Shown: in pieces, positions 1 through 8,772 of the stretch | How the letters are laid out: every line of letters begins with the position of its first letter | Position numbering within the stretch: the stretch's first letter is position 1 | Origin: Pseudomonas sp. 30_B | GTDB lineage: Bacteria > Pseudomonadota > Gammaproteobacteria > Pseudomonadales > Pseudomonadaceae | Direction of reading: 5' to 3' | DNA length: 64,000 nt | Assembly (NCBI RefSeq): GCF_017491605.1 | Contig: NZ_JAFGYY010000001.1 | Span: forward strand, 186,001 to 250,000 | Translations under genes and position numbers: made by a program | The notes under the pieces: generated by a model | Databases searched by the model: none | Told to the model about the DNA's origin: nothing | The model's input: only the letters and a program-made list of their open reading frames with translations

Positions 1-53
1 CCACCGGCCCGGATCGCGCCGAGACCATCGTCCTGCGCCACCCGTTCGCCTGA
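1..53 (+). CDS. purA: Adenylosuccinate synthetase, 3' end only
   Basis: The window opens inside a gene whose last codons read TGPDRAETIVLRHPFA and then TGA. This matches the conserved C-terminus of PurA, the GTP-dependent enzyme that joins IMP and aspartate in AMP synthesis. Only about 16 residues are visible, so the call rests on that tail and on the expected position of purA upstream of rnr in pseudomonads. A hairpin terminator follows. Confidence 0.75.
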   Translation, partial: TGPDRAETIVLRHPFA

Positions 54-70
54 TCCGCGTTGTGCATCGC

Positions 71-102
71 AACGGGCCGCTCATGCGGCCCGTTGTCGTT
101 TC
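71..102 (+). terminator. Hairpin terminator after purA
   Basis: A perfect 10-bp stem (AACGGGCCGC / GCGGCCCGTT) with a four-base loop is followed by a T-rich run. It lies 17 bases after the purA stop and before the chemoreceptor gene. Confidence 0.7.
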
Positions 103-197
103 AGGGGTTCGACGCTGCGCGGCGGCACGCGCTTTGCTGGTGAATCGGATCGGCGCCTTTCGCGCCAGACATCCGTTACGTCCGGAGGAAGCCCGCC

Positions 198-2132
198 GTG
201 TCCGCCGTCCTGTCTCTGTTGCGCAGCCGCCTGCTGCGCCCCGCTTTCATCGCCCTGGGGATCGCGCTGCTGGTGCAGTTGATGATTGCCCTGTGGCTCA
301 CCCGCAGCACCGTCGATGGTCTGGTCAACGACCTTGGTACTCACCTGGGTAACGAATCGCAACGCCTGGCCGGCGAGCTGGAGCAGGCGGGCCGGGAAGT
401 GACCTCCGGGCTGAACGATCTTTCCGCGCGCACTCGCGAGCGCCTGGGTTCGGCGCTCTCCGCGCGGCTGGAGGAGGAGCAGGGCCAGCTGCGTCAAAGT
501 CTGGAGCAGAGCCTGCGCCAGTCCGCCACCGAATTGGCGCAGTTGCTCGCTGCCGTGGCGCCCAGGGCGATGTGGGACAACGACGTGCCGTTGCTCTCCG
601 ACTATGCCCGACGCGCCCAGGCCAATCCCAATGTGCTCTTCGTGGTCTATGACGACCCTCAGGGTCAGCACCTGACCCGCTATCTCAATCGCGAAGACGT
701 GCGGATCAATGCGCTGCTGGAAAAGGGCAAGGGCGAGCGTGCGCTGGATAAGGTGCTGGAGGCGGCAAGCCATGATGCCTCGGTGTTCCTCGTCGAGGTG
801 CCGATCAGCCCCAATGGCGTGGTCATTGGTACGGTGCGTCTGGGGGTCTCCACCGATGCCATCGAGAAGCAGATCGCCGCGCTGGATCAGCGCTTCTCCG
901 CCCTGGTCGCCAGTGGTGACCAACTGGTGGGCGATAGCCTGGCCGGCGCCGCGGCCGACAGCACCAAGGCGCTCACGGCGCGCCTGCAATCGGCAAAGCA
1001 GGCGGCGGACGGCATGAGCCAGGGCGCGAAGACCTCCATCGAAGAGGCGGCAGGAACATTGCGCTGGCGTATCGGCATGGGGCTTCTGTTGGTTGGCCTC
1101 GGCGTCTTGCTGTGCCTCGCGGTGGTGCTGGGGCGGCGTGTGGTGAATCGCCTGCGCCTGCTGATCGATGCGCTGAATGACCTGGCAGCCGGGGAGGGCG
1201 ATCTGACCCGCCGCGTGCAACTGGATAGCCGTGACGAGTTGGGCGAGATGGCGACGGCGGTGAACCGCTTCGTCGACAAGCTGCAGCCCATCGTCCGTGA
1301 GGCCGGACAGGTGGCGCAGCGGACCGGCAGCGAAATCGCCGCGCTGGCCAGTCGCAGCGCCAGTGCCGAAGCGGCGGCGGATCGCCAGCGCAATGAAGTG
1401 GCCGGCAGCCTGGAAGCGCTCTCCGGGATGGCGGCGGAAGCGGAAATGGAAAGCCGCTCCATGCAGGCGGCGCTGGCGCGGGTCGGCGAGATCCGCAAGG
1501 CGGCGCAGGACAATGCGGCGATTGCCCGTAAGGTGGGCGGCCTGATCGAAACCCTGGAGTCCCGCGTGCAGAACGGCGCCGCTGTGATCGAGCGCCTGGC
1601 GCGGCAGAGCGAGCAGATCGAAGTGGTGCTCTCGGTGATCCATGGCATAGCCGAGCAGACCAATCTGCTGGCGCTGAACGCAGCCATCGAGGCGGCGCGG
1701 GCGGGCGAGAGCGGGCGTGGATTCGCCGTGGTGGCGGATGAAGTGCGTGCGCTGGCCAGCAAGACCCAGCAATCCACCGGCGATATCCAGTCGCACATCG
1801 GTGCACTGCAGGAGGGCGCGCGTGAAGCGGTGTCCGCCATCGGGCAGGCTCGCGAGCAGGCGGTGCAGGGATTGGCGGCGTTGCAGGATAGCGAGCGGCT
1901 ACAGCGCGAAGTGCAGAGCGCGGTGGAGGAAGTGCACGGCGCCATCGAGGCAGCGACGCATTCGGCGCAACAGCAGGCGGCTGGCGCCGCGGCGGTGCGC
2001 GGGCGGGTTGAAGTCATTCATGCCGAGGCGAGCCGCGCAGCGGAAGCTGTGAGTGCGACCGCCAGCAGCGGGCGGGTGCTTGATGGCCTGGCTGGTCAGT
2101 TGCGCGCCAGCCTGGGGCAGTTCAAGGCCTGA
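198..2132 (+). CDS. Methyl-accepting chemotaxis protein (chemoreceptor)
   Basis: This 644-residue protein is an inner-membrane chemoreceptor that signals through CheW/CheA. A first membrane segment lies near residues 16-34. It is followed by a roughly 250-residue largely helical periplasmic region, a second membrane segment near 291-313 and a HAMP linker to about residue 365. The long cytoplasmic coiled coil carries the invariant hairpin tip ([19 protein letters not shown], near residue 487) and continues through [12 protein letters not shown]. The start is GTG with GGAGGAA upstream. The ligand-binding region matches no sensor fold that I recognise, so the ligand is unknown. No C-terminal CheR-tethering pentapeptide is visible. 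A REP-like palindrome and a terminator follow. Confidence 0.95.
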   Translation: MSAVLSLLRSRLLRPAFIALGIALLVQLMIALWLTRSTVDGLVNDLGTHLGNESQRLAGELEQAGREVTSGLNDLSARTRERLGSALSARLEEEQGQLRQSLEQSLRQSATELAQLLAAVAPRAMWDNDVPLLSDYARRAQANPNVLFVVYDDPQGQHLTRYLNREDVRINALLEKGKGERALDKVLEAASHDASVFLVEVPISPNGVVIGTVRLGVSTDAIEKQIAALDQRFSALVASGDQLVGDSLAGAAADSTKALTARLQSAKQAADGMSQGAKTSIEEAAGTLRWRIGMGLLLVGLGVLLCLAVVLGRRVVNRLRLLIDALNDLAAGEGDLTRRVQLDSRDELGEMATAVNRFVDKLQPIVREAGQVAQRTGSEIAALASRSASAEAAADRQRNEVAGSLEALSGMAAEAEMESRSMQAALARVGEIRKAAQDNAAIARKVGGLIETLESRVQNGAAVIERLARQSEQIEVVLSVIHGIAEQTNLLALNAAIEAARAGESGRGFAVVADEVRALASKTQQSTGDIQSHIGALQEGAREAVSAIGQAREQAVQGLAALQDSERLQREVQSAVEEVHGAIEAATHSAQQQAAGAAAVRGRVEVIHAEASRAAEAVSATASSGRVLDGLAGQLRASLGQFKA

Positions 2133-2152
2133 AGGAGCGCTGGAAATTTTTC

Positions 2153-2223
2153 GTAGGAGCGGACTCCGTCCGCGATGGCATCCGGCGCGATGCGGATCTA
2201 TCGCGGACGGAGTCCGCTCCTAC
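2153..2223. repeat. REP-like palindrome, GTAGGAGCGGACTC class
   Basis: Two 24-base arms in inverted orientation (beginning GTAGGAGCGGACTCCGTCCG) flank a 23-base spacer. The same element recurs near 38504 and 43591. Its intergenic location and near-perfect arms fit a Pseudomonas REP/BIME-type repeat. Confidence 0.85.
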
Positions 2224-2264
2224 GCCAGGTTTGACGTCCCTGGAAAGGTGGAAAGCCGAAAACG

Positions 2265-2291
2265 AAAAAGCCGAGCAGTGCTCGGCTTTTT
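2265..2291. terminator. Bidirectional terminator between chemoreceptor and tRNA-Leu
   Basis: An A-tract, a stem of GCCGAGCA / TGCTCGGC and a T-tract give an intrinsic terminator readable on both strands. It would end the plus-strand chemoreceptor transcript and the minus-strand tRNA transcript. Confidence 0.85.
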
Positions 2292-2300
2292 CGTTGAAGA

Positions 2301-2387
2301 TGGTGCCCAGGAGAAGACTCGAACTTCCACGGTGTTGCCACCGCTAGGACCTGAACCTAGTGCGTCTACCAATTCCGCCACCTGGGC
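2301..2387 (-). tRNA. tRNA-Leu (anticodon CAG), copy nearer the terminator
   Basis: On the minus strand an 87-base tRNA starts GCCCAGGTGGCGG, has a long leucine-type variable arm, and ends with an encoded CCA. The acceptor stem GCCCAGG pairs with CCTGGGC. The anticodon loop TTCAGGT is closed by CTAGG/CCTAG and places CAG at positions 34-36, reading CUG codons. The T loop is TTCGAGT. It is identical over its length to the copy at 2534-2620. Confidence 0.95.
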
Positions 2388-2533
2388 ATGCTTTTCAGCA
2401 TGGGTGCGATGATCGCTCATCGTCTTGCGGTGATGCAACCCTTGGTTGCATCGGGCGGTCTATCGTTCGGTTATCAGGGTTCCGAACCCGCCGTGATAAA
2501 GCCTGTCATCGACTGACTTTACCCTTGAATAAG

Positions 2534-2620
2534 TGGTGCCCAGGAGAAGACTCGAACTTCCACGGTGTTGCCACCGCTAGGACCTGAACCTAGTGCGTCT
2601 ACCAATTCCGCCACCTGGGC
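2534..2620 (-). tRNA. tRNA-Leu (anticodon CAG), promoter-proximal copy
   Basis: This is a second 87-base copy with the same acceptor stem, anticodon loop, variable arm and encoded CCA as the copy at 2301-2387. The two lie 146 bases apart on the minus strand and probably share one transcript. The region 2621-2825 up to rnr is relatively A+T-rich and probably holds the tRNA promoter (minus strand) and the rnr promoter (plus strand). Confidence 0.95.
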
Positions 2621-2825
2621 ACTGGATGTGATGATCGCTCATCGCTTCCGTGTTACAACGTCTGTCTGACGCTGTGGGCGCGAACTATACGGAGCCAGGT
2701 TTCGCTTGTAAACCCCTGATGCGATAAAAAATTTATTCGTGCCCAAAGCTGACCGACGAGCGGATTTCGCGCTTCAATAAGCAGATGGCGAACCATCCCT
2801 ATATAGATAAGGTGACCTCACTTTA

Positions 2826-5591
2826 ATGGCCGATTGGCAAAACCTCGATCCCGAGGCCGCCCGCGAGGCGGAAAAATACGACAACCCCATCCCCAGCCGT
2901 GAACTCATCCTGGCGCATCTTGCCGAGCGCGGTGCACCCGCGACGCGGTCCCAGTTGATGGACGAACTCGGCCTCTCCGGCGAAGAACCGGAAGAAGCAT
3001 TGCGCCGCCGACTGCGCGCCATGGAGCGCGACGGCCAGCTTATCTATACCCGCCGTGGCGCCTACGCGCCGGTGGACAAGCTCGACCTGATCCTCGGCCG
3101 CATCGCCGGCCACCGCGACGGCTTCGGCTTCCTGATTCCCGATGACGGCAGCGACGACCTGTTCCTCAGCCCGACGCAGATGCGCCTGGTGTTCGACGGC
3201 GACCGCGCCCTGGCGCGCGTGTCGGGCTTCGATCGCCGAGGTCGCCGCGAAGGCGCCATAGTAGAAGTGGTCGAACGCGCCCACGAGACCATCGTGGGTC
3301 GCTACTTCGACGAGAGCGGTATCGGTACGGTGGTCGCCGACAACCCGAAGATCCAGCAGGAAGTGCTGATCCCGCCGGGCAAGGCTGGCAAAGCCAAGCA
3401 CAACCAGTTCGTCCAGGTGCGCATCGACGTCTGGCCGAACGTGCATCGCCAGGCCCAGGGTGAGGTGGTGGAAGTGCTCGGTGACTACATGGCGCCGGGT
3501 ATGGAGATCGAAGTCGCGCTGCGCAGCTACGATATTCCCCACACTTGGCCCGAGGCCGTGGAGAAGGAAGCCGCCAAGCTCAAGCCCGAAGTGCTGGAGA
3601 AGGACAAGGAGAAGCGCGTCGACCTGCGCGCGCTTCCTTTCGTCACCATCGATGGCGAGGATGCCCGCGACTTCGATGATGCGGTCTACGCCGAGAAGCG
3701 CAAGGGCGGCGGTTGGAAGCTGTTCGTCGCCATCGCCGACGTCTCTCATTATGTGAAGGTCGGTTCGGCCCTCGATGAAGAGGCGGCCAAGCGCGGCAAC
3801 TCGGTGTACTTCCCCGAGCGCGTCATCCCGATGCTGCCGGAGATCCTCTCCAACGGCCTGTGCTCCCTGAATCCGCTGGTCGATCGCCTGGCCATGGTCT
3901 GCGAGATGAATCTCTCCAAGGCCGGCAAGATGACCGACTACCAGTTCTACGAGGCGGTCATCCATTCCCATGCGCGCCTGACCTACACCAAGGTCAGCCA
4001 GTACCTGGAAACCCCGGACAGCCCCGAAGGCCAGCGCCTGAAGGAGCAGCTGCCGGCGGTGGTGCCGCACCTGAACACCCTTTATGACCTGTACAAGGTC
4101 CTCGTTGGCGCGCGCCACGTACGTGGGGCGATTGATTTCGAGACCCAGGAAACCCGCATCGTCTTCGGCGCGGATCGCAAGATCTCGGAAATTCGCCCGA
4201 CCCAGCGCAACGATGCGCACAAGCTGATCGAGGAATGCATGCTGGCGGCCAACGTCGCCACCGCCAAGTTCCTCGAGAAGCATGGGATTCCCGCTCTGTA
4301 CCGCGTCCACGACGGCCCGCCGCAGGAGAAGCTGAACAACCTGCGCCAGTTCCTCGGCGAACTGGGGCTGACGCTGTATCGCGGCAAGGGCGATCCGACC
4401 CCGGCGGACTACCAGAAGCTGCTGGAGTCCATCCAGGGTCGTCCGGACCTGCAACTGATCCAGACTGTGATGCTGCGCTCCCTGAGCCAGGCGGTGTACA
4501 GCCCGGAGAACGCCGGCCACTTCGGCCTGAACTACGAGGCGTATACCCACTTCACCTCGCCGATCCGTCGCTACCCGGACCTGCTGACCCACCGCGCCAT
4601 CCGTGGCCTGATCCGCTCCAAGGCGGCCTCCGAGCACGTGCAGCGCGTCGGCGCCGCCAGCATGCCGAAGGCGCGCATCTATCCGTACGACGAAGCCCGC
4701 CTGGCCCAGTTGGGCGAGCAGTGCTCGATGACCGAGCGCCGCGCGGATGAAGCGACCCGTGATGTCACCAACTGGCTGAAGTGCGAGTTCATGCGCGAGC
4801 GCGTGGGCGAGACCTTCCCCGGCGTGATCACTGCGGTGACCGGCTTCGGCATCTTCGTCGAGCTGACTGACATCTATGTCGAGGGTCTGGTCCATGTCAC
4901 CGCGCTGCCGGGTGACTACTACCACTTCGACGCCGTGCACCACCGCCTGAGCGGCGAGCGCACCGGCCGCAGCTTCCGTCTCGGCGATACCGTCGAAGTG
5001 GTGGTGGCACGTGTCGACCTGGACGAGCGCAAGATCGACTTCGAGCTGTCCGACAACGTGCTCAGCGCGCCCATCGGCCGCAAGAAGCGCGGCGAAAAAG
5101 CCGAGCCCGTGAAGGGTAAGGTGGCGGGCGGCAAGGCAGGCAAAGGCAAGGTGGGTCGTGGCGCTCCGGTGCAGGAACGACCGGCCAAGCCCAAGCGCGA
5201 TTTCGCCGACGATCCGTTCTTCGCGCCCGACGTGGCCGTGGCGCCCTCCAGCCAGCCGCGCAAGCGCAAGGTTGGCGTAGTCCAGGCGTTGCCCTCGGTC
5301 GCGCCGGAAATGCTGGCCAAGGCGGATGAGCTGCTCGGTAATACCGATGTGCGCAAGAGCCGCGAGGTGAAGAAGGCGCTGCTCGACGAAGCCAAGGTCG
5401 GTGGCAAGAAACCGGTCGCCGGCCAAGGCAAGGGTAACGGCAAAGGGGCACCCGCCGCCGGCAAGCCGCGCAATCCCTCGAAACAGAAAGCCCGGTCTGC
5501 CAAGCCGACCAAGCATCGCAAGGGCTCGTCCGCGCCCAAGGCGGGCGGTACTGGCGGCGCTCCGGCCAGCAAGCGTAAGGCGAAGAAATGA
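2826..5591 (+). CDS. rnr: Ribonuclease R
   Basis: RNase R is a processive 3'-to-5' exoribonuclease that degrades structured RNA and takes part in RNA quality control. The 921-residue protein has an N-terminal winged-helix region (about 20-80), OB-fold cold-shock domains, and the RNB catalytic domain with the metal-binding run DGEDARDFDDAV near residues 276-287. An S1 domain (GVITAVTGFGIFVELTD, about 665-750) follows, and then a long Lys/Arg/Pro/Ala-rich tail typical of RNase R rather than RNase II. It overlaps rlmB by four bases (ATGA), so the two are translationally coupled. Confidence 0.97.
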   Translation: MADWQNLDPEAAREAEKYDNPIPSRELILAHLAERGAPATRSQLMDELGLSGEEPEEALRRRLRAMERDGQLIYTRRGAYAPVDKLDLILGRIAGHRDGFGFLIPDDGSDDLFLSPTQMRLVFDGDRALARVSGFDRRGRREGAIVEVVERAHETIVGRYFDESGIGTVVADNPKIQQEVLIPPGKAGKAKHNQFVQVRIDVWPNVHRQAQGEVVEVLGDYMAPGMEIEVALRSYDIPHTWPEAVEKEAAKLKPEVLEKDKEKRVDLRALPFVTIDGEDARDFDDAVYAEKRKGGGWKLFVAIADVSHYVKVGSALDEEAAKRGNSVYFPERVIPMLPEILSNGLCSLNPLVDRLAMVCEMNLSKAGKMTDYQFYEAVIHSHARLTYTKVSQYLETPDSPEGQRLKEQLPAVVPHLNTLYDLYKVLVGARHVRGAIDFETQETRIVFGADRKISEIRPTQRNDAHKLIEECMLAANVATAKFLEKHGIPALYRVHDGPPQEKLNNLRQFLGELGLTLYRGKGDPTPADYQKLLESIQGRPDLQLIQTVMLRSLSQAVYSPENAGHFGLNYEAYTHFTSPIRRYPDLLTHRAIRGLIRSKAASEHVQRVGAASMPKARIYPYDEARLAQLGEQCSMTERRADEATRDVTNWLKCEFMRERVGETFPGVITAVTGFGIFVELTDIYVEGLVHVTALPGDYYHFDAVHHRLSGERTGRSFRLGDTVEVVVARVDLDERKIDFELSDNVLSAPIGRKKRGEKAEPVKGKVAGGKAGKGKVGRGAPVQERPAKPKRDFADDPFFAPDVAVAPSSQPRKRKVGVVQALPSVAPEMLAKADELLGNTDVRKSREVKKALLDEAKVGGKKPVAGQGKGNGKGAPAAGKPRNPSKQKARSAKPTKHRKGSSAPKAGGTGGAPASKRKAKK

Positions 5592-6340
5592 GTCAGTGGG
5601 AAAAGGTCTACGGGGTTCATGCCGTAGAAGCGTTGCTGCGCCATCACCCCAAGCGGGTCAAGCAGCTGTGGCTGGCTGAAGGCCGGCATGACCCGCGCGT
5701 CCAGGCGCTGGTCGAGCTGGCCGGTCAGGTGCGCGTGCCGGTGGGCACGCGCGACCGCAAGGAGCTGGACGAGTGGGCCGAAGGCGTGCACCAGGGCGTG
5801 GTCGCCGAGGTCAGCCCGAGCCAGGTGTGGGGCGAGAACATGCTGGAGGAGCTGCTGGAGCGCTCTTCCGGTCCGGCGCTGCTGCTGGCACTGGACGGCG
5901 TGACCGACCCGCACAACCTCGGCGCCTGCCTGCGCACCGCCGATGCGGCGGGCGCGCTGGCGGTCATCGTGCCGAAGGACAAGTCCGCCACCCTCAACGC
6001 CACCGTGCGCAAGGTTGCCTGTGGCGCCGCCGAGGTGATCCCGCTGGTGGCCGTGACCAACCTCGCGCGCACCCTGGAGAAACTCCAGCAGCGTGGCCTG
6101 TGGATCGTCGGCACCGCCGGCGAGGCGACCCAGATGCTCTACGAACTCGACCTCACCGGGCCGACCGTGCTGGTGATGGGCGCTGAGGGCAAGGGCATGC
6201 GCCGCCTGACCCGCGAGCATTGCGACTACCTGGCCAAGCTGCCGATGCAGGGTAGCGTCAGCAGCCTGAACGTCTCGGTGGCCACCGGCGTGTGCCTGTT
6301 CGAGATCGTCCGCCAGCGCCAGCTCAAGGCCGGTGCGTAA
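5588..6340 (+). CDS. rlmB: 23S rRNA (guanosine-2251-2'-O)-methyltransferase
   Basis: RlmB is a SpoU/TrmH-type SPOUT methyltransferase that 2'-O-methylates G2251 in the 23S rRNA P-loop. The 250-residue protein begins YGVHAVEALL, typical of the substrate-binding domain. It carries the three SPOUT motifs: DPHNLGACLRTADAAG (near 105), VLVMGAEGKGMRRL (near 196) and LPMQGSVSSLNVSVATG (near 219). Start and stop overlap show coupling to rnr, an arrangement common in gammaproteobacteria. A REP-like palindrome lies 8 bases after the stop. Confidence 0.96.
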   Translation: MSQWEKVYGVHAVEALLRHHPKRVKQLWLAEGRHDPRVQALVELAGQVRVPVGTRDRKELDEWAEGVHQGVVAEVSPSQVWGENMLEELLERSSGPALLLALDGVTDPHNLGACLRTADAAGALAVIVPKDKSATLNATVRKVACGAAEVIPLVAVTNLARTLEKLQQRGLWIVGTAGEATQMLYELDLTGPTVLVMGAEGKGMRRLTREHCDYLAKLPMQGSVSSLNVSVATGVCLFEIVRQRQLKAGA

Positions 6341-6347
6341 CACTTCT

Positions 6348-6424
6348 CCTGTAGGAGCGAGCTTGCTCGCGAACGGTGCCGGCTCCGAGCCTGCCCGGTT
6401 CGCGAGCAAGCTCGCTCCTACAGG
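6348..6424. repeat. REP-like palindrome, GTAGGAGCGAGCTTGCTCGC class
   Basis: Perfect 27-base inverted arms (6348-6374 and 6398-6424) flank a 23-base spacer. The core GTAGGAGCGAGCTTGCTCGC differs from the class at 2153 in its inner half. A related copy is near 62345. It lies between rlmB and rpsF. Confidence 0.85.
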
Positions 6425-6552
6425 CCTGCTGTTCAAATAATCGTCAATTTCCTTGCGCCACCTTTCCCCCTTCTCTAGAATGTCGGCCCTTGTCGTCCGG
6501 GCAGGCGTTTGCGCGTCCTTCCGAGCGGCAAGGTAAAAATCATTCACTCCTT

Positions 6553-6575
6553 GCCTGACCGCTTCGTCGGCAGGC
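6553..6575 (+). promoter_or_regulatory. Hairpin in the rpsF leader, possible S6:S18-type autoregulatory element
   Basis: Just upstream of the rpsF Shine-Dalgarno, GCCTG/CAGGC and CCG/CGG pair around a CTTCGT loop with a one-base internal mismatch. Many bacteria control rpsF-rpsR by an S6:S18-binding leader with a CCG-containing loop. The location fits, but I did not match this sequence to that motif in detail. Confidence 0.3.
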
Positions 6576-6596
6576 TGCAATCCGTAAGGAGCATTT

Positions 6597-7013
6597 ATGC
6601 GTCATTACGAAATCGTGTTCCTGGTTCACCCGGACCAGAGCGAACAAGTCGGTGGCATGGTCGAGCGTTACACCAAGGCCATCGAAGAAGACGGCGGCAA
6701 AGTCCACCGTCTGGAAGACTGGGGCCGTCGTCAGCTGGCTTACGCCATCAACAACGTGCACAAGGCTCACTACGTTCTGATGAACGTCGAGTGCACCGCC
6801 AAGGCCCTGGCAGAGCTGGAAGACAACTTCCGCTACAACGACGCCGTGATCCGTAACATGGTCATCCGTCGCGACGAAGCCGTTACCGGCCAGTCCGAAA
6901 TGCTGAAGGCCGAAGAGAGCCGCAACGAGCGCCGCGAGCGCCGTGAGCGTCCCGAATCGAACGAGGGCGAGTCCGCTGACGGCGAAGATAGCCGCGACAG
7001 CGCTGACGAGTAA
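6597..7013 (+). CDS. rpsF: 30S ribosomal protein S6
   Basis: S6 is a small-subunit platform protein that pairs with S18. The 138-residue product starts [18 protein letters not shown] and contains the diagnostic [15 protein letters not shown]. It ends in a charged, disordered Arg/Glu/Ser/Asp-rich tail after residue 105, the kind of tail that RimK glutamylates in some bacteria. TAAGGAG precedes the start. It heads the rpsF-rpsR-DUF2232-rplI operon. Confidence 0.98.
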   Translation: MRHYEIVFLVHPDQSEQVGGMVERYTKAIEEDGGKVHRLEDWGRRQLAYAINNVHKAHYVLMNVECTAKALAELEDNFRYNDAVIRNMVIRRDEAVTGQSEMLKAEESRNERRERRERPESNEGESADGEDSRDSADE

Positions 7014-7042
7014 TCCCGGACCAGTATTGAGGAGCCACACAC

Positions 7043-7273
7043 ATGGCACGTTTCTTCCGTCGTCGTAAGTTCTGCCGTTTCACCGCTGAAGGCGTGAAAG
7101 AGATCGATTACAAGGATCTCAACACCCTGAAGGCCTACGTTTCCGAAACCGGCAAGATCGTTCCGAGCCGCATCACCGGCACCAAGGCCAAGTACCAGCG
7201 TCAGCTGGCGACCGCTATCAAGCGCGCCCGCTACCTGGCCCTGCTTCCCTACACCGACAGCCACGGCCGTTGA
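7043..7273 (+). CDS. rpsR: 30S ribosomal protein S18
   Basis: The 76-residue protein begins [13 protein letters not shown] and contains [19 protein letters not shown] and [20 protein letters not shown], characteristic of bacterial S18. It lies 29 bases after rpsF with GAGG upstream, and forms a platform heterodimer with S6. Confidence 0.98.
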   Translation: MARFFRRRKFCRFTAEGVKEIDYKDLNTLKAYVSETGKIVPSRITGTKAKYQRQLATAIKRARYLALLPYTDSHGR

Positions 7274-7307
7274 TCGGGCAGTCGACTGGGATTGATGGAT
7301 AGATCGC

Positions 7308-8177
7308 ATGCGCGCATTGGCTGAATTTGTCATGCGAGGCCGCATGCAGGCGACCCTGGTGGTCGTCGCAGCCGCGGTACTGCAGCCGTTGTTCTGGCTC
7401 GGTGCCGCAGCAGGCAGTCTGGTGCTGTTGCGCCGTGGCGCCGGCGATGCCTTTGGCATCCTGGGCTGGGCGCTGCTTCCGGCACTGGCCTGGTGGTACC
7501 TGGGTGACCCCAGCGTGAGTCTGGTTCTGGTGGGTAGTGCCGTGCTGGCGCAGGTTCTGCGCAGCAAGGTGTCCTGGAACCAGGTGATGCTGGCGAGCGT
7601 TGTGCTCGGTGCGGTGTTCGTGCTGCTGCTCAGCACGGTGTCGGCCGGGTTGGTCTCTGCTCTTGCCGAAGCGTTCGGCAAGGCACTGCCGCAGATTCTG
7701 GCCGAAGCCAAGCTTTCGCCGGAACAGTTGGCCGCCCTGCAGGCGGAGATGGTTCCGACCATCACCGGCCTGATGGCTGCCTCGCTGCAGACGATCAGCC
7801 TGATGTGCCTGATGCTGGCGCGTTATTGGCAAGCAGTGCTGTACAACCCGGAAGGGTTTGGCCGCGAGTTCCGCGCACTGCGCCTGTCGCCGGGCACGGC
7901 TATCGCGCTGCTGGTCGGCGTCGTGGCTCTGCCCTTCGCAGGTCCCGCAGCCACCATGCTGGCGCCGCTGTGCATGATCCCGCTGCTGTTCGCCGGGATC
8001 GCACTGGGCCACGGGCTGGTTGCGCTGAAGAAGCTTCCGGGCTTCTGGTTGGCACCGCTGTACCTGCTGGTATTCGTACTGGGCAATGTGATCTGTCTTG
8101 TCGCCGTAGTCGACAGTCTGTTTGATTTTCGCGGTCGTCTGGCGAAGCGCCAGAAAGCTGCGAACGGTGAAGGTTAA
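7308..8177 (+). CDS. DUF2232-type multi-pass membrane protein
   Basis: This 289-residue, very hydrophobic protein has about seven or eight predicted membrane segments (for example near 20-40, 60-75, 90-115, 195-215 and 255-275). It ends in a short basic tail (RGRLAKRQKAANGEG). It sits between rpsR and rplI, where pseudomonads usually carry a conserved hypothetical membrane protein of the DUF2232/YybS type. No catalytic motif is visible and its function is unknown. Co-transcription with ribosomal genes is likely from the short gaps (34 and 21 bases). Confidence 0.85.
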   Translation: MRALAEFVMRGRMQATLVVVAAAVLQPLFWLGAAAGSLVLLRRGAGDAFGILGWALLPALAWWYLGDPSVSLVLVGSAVLAQVLRSKVSWNQVMLASVVLGAVFVLLLSTVSAGLVSALAEAFGKALPQILAEAKLSPEQLAALQAEMVPTITGLMAASLQTISLMCLMLARYWQAVLYNPEGFGREFRALRLSPGTAIALLVGVVALPFAGPAATMLAPLCMIPLLFAGIALGHGLVALKKLPGFWLAPLYLLVFVLGNVICLVAVVDSLFDFRGRLAKRQKAANGEG

Positions 8178-8198
8178 AAGTTAAGAGGTAAGACTCAA

Positions 8199-8645
8199 AT
8201 GGAAGTCATCCTGCTGGAAAAGATCGCCAAACTGGGCAACCTGGGCGACAAGCTGAACGTAAAGGGCGGTTACGCCCGTAACTACCTGCTGCCGCAGGGC
8301 AAAGCCACCGCTGCCACCGCTGCCAACGTCGCTGCTTTCGAAGAGCGCCGCGCAGAGCTGGAAAAAGCCGCTGCTGAGAAAAAAGCCGCTGCTGAAGCTC
8401 GTGCTGCCCAACTGGCCGAACTGATCGTGACCATCGGCGCCCACGCTGGCGACGAAGGCAAACTGTTCGGTTCGATCGGCACCCGCGACATCGCCGACGC
8501 CGTTTCGGCTGCCGGCTACCCGCTGGAAAAGAGCGAAGTTCGCCTGCCCGACGGCGCCCTGCGCGCTGTAGGCGAATACAACATCGAAGTGCAACTGCAC
8601 ATGGATGTTGATGCAACCCTGCACGTGGTTGTAGTCGCCGAGTAA
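8199..8645 (+). CDS. rplI: 50S ribosomal protein L9
   Basis: The 148-residue protein has the L9 N-terminal domain signature ([17 protein letters not shown], then [13 protein letters not shown]). A long charged connecting helix (about 40-80) and the C-terminal rRNA-binding domain follow. L9 spans from the base of the L1 stalk and affects translational fidelity. AGAGGT lies upstream. It is the last gene of the ribosomal operon and is followed by a terminator. Confidence 0.98.
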   Translation: MEVILLEKIAKLGNLGDKLNVKGGYARNYLLPQGKATAATAANVAAFEERRAELEKAAAEKKAAAEARAAQLAELIVTIGAHAGDEGKLFGSIGTRDIADAVSAAGYPLEKSEVRLPDGALRAVGEYNIEVQLHMDVDATLHVVVVAE

Positions 8646-8704
8646 GCGATCCGTCGCTAGGACGTTTCGCACGGCTTGCCTGTGCGAAGCTGTCCGCTAA
8701 CAAT

Positions 8705-8744
8705 GGGCACGGTGCCGATCCTCGGTCCGTGCCCTTTGTTTTTT
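8705..8744 (+). terminator. Intrinsic terminator after rplI
   Basis: An 8-bp stem GGGCACGG / CCGTGCCC with a 14-base loop is followed by TTTGTTTTTT. It separates the rplI operon from dnaB. A smaller hairpin (TTCGCAC / GTGCGAA) lies just upstream. Confidence 0.8.
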
Positions 8745-8772
8745 CCGCCGTTTCACTCAACACGAAGAGCCC

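Noticed and set aside
2823-5516. 897-codon open frame antisense to rnr
   Set aside because: Its sequence has no recognisable domain and it mirrors a confidently identified RNase R. Long antisense frames are expected in GC-rich genes with strong third-position bias.
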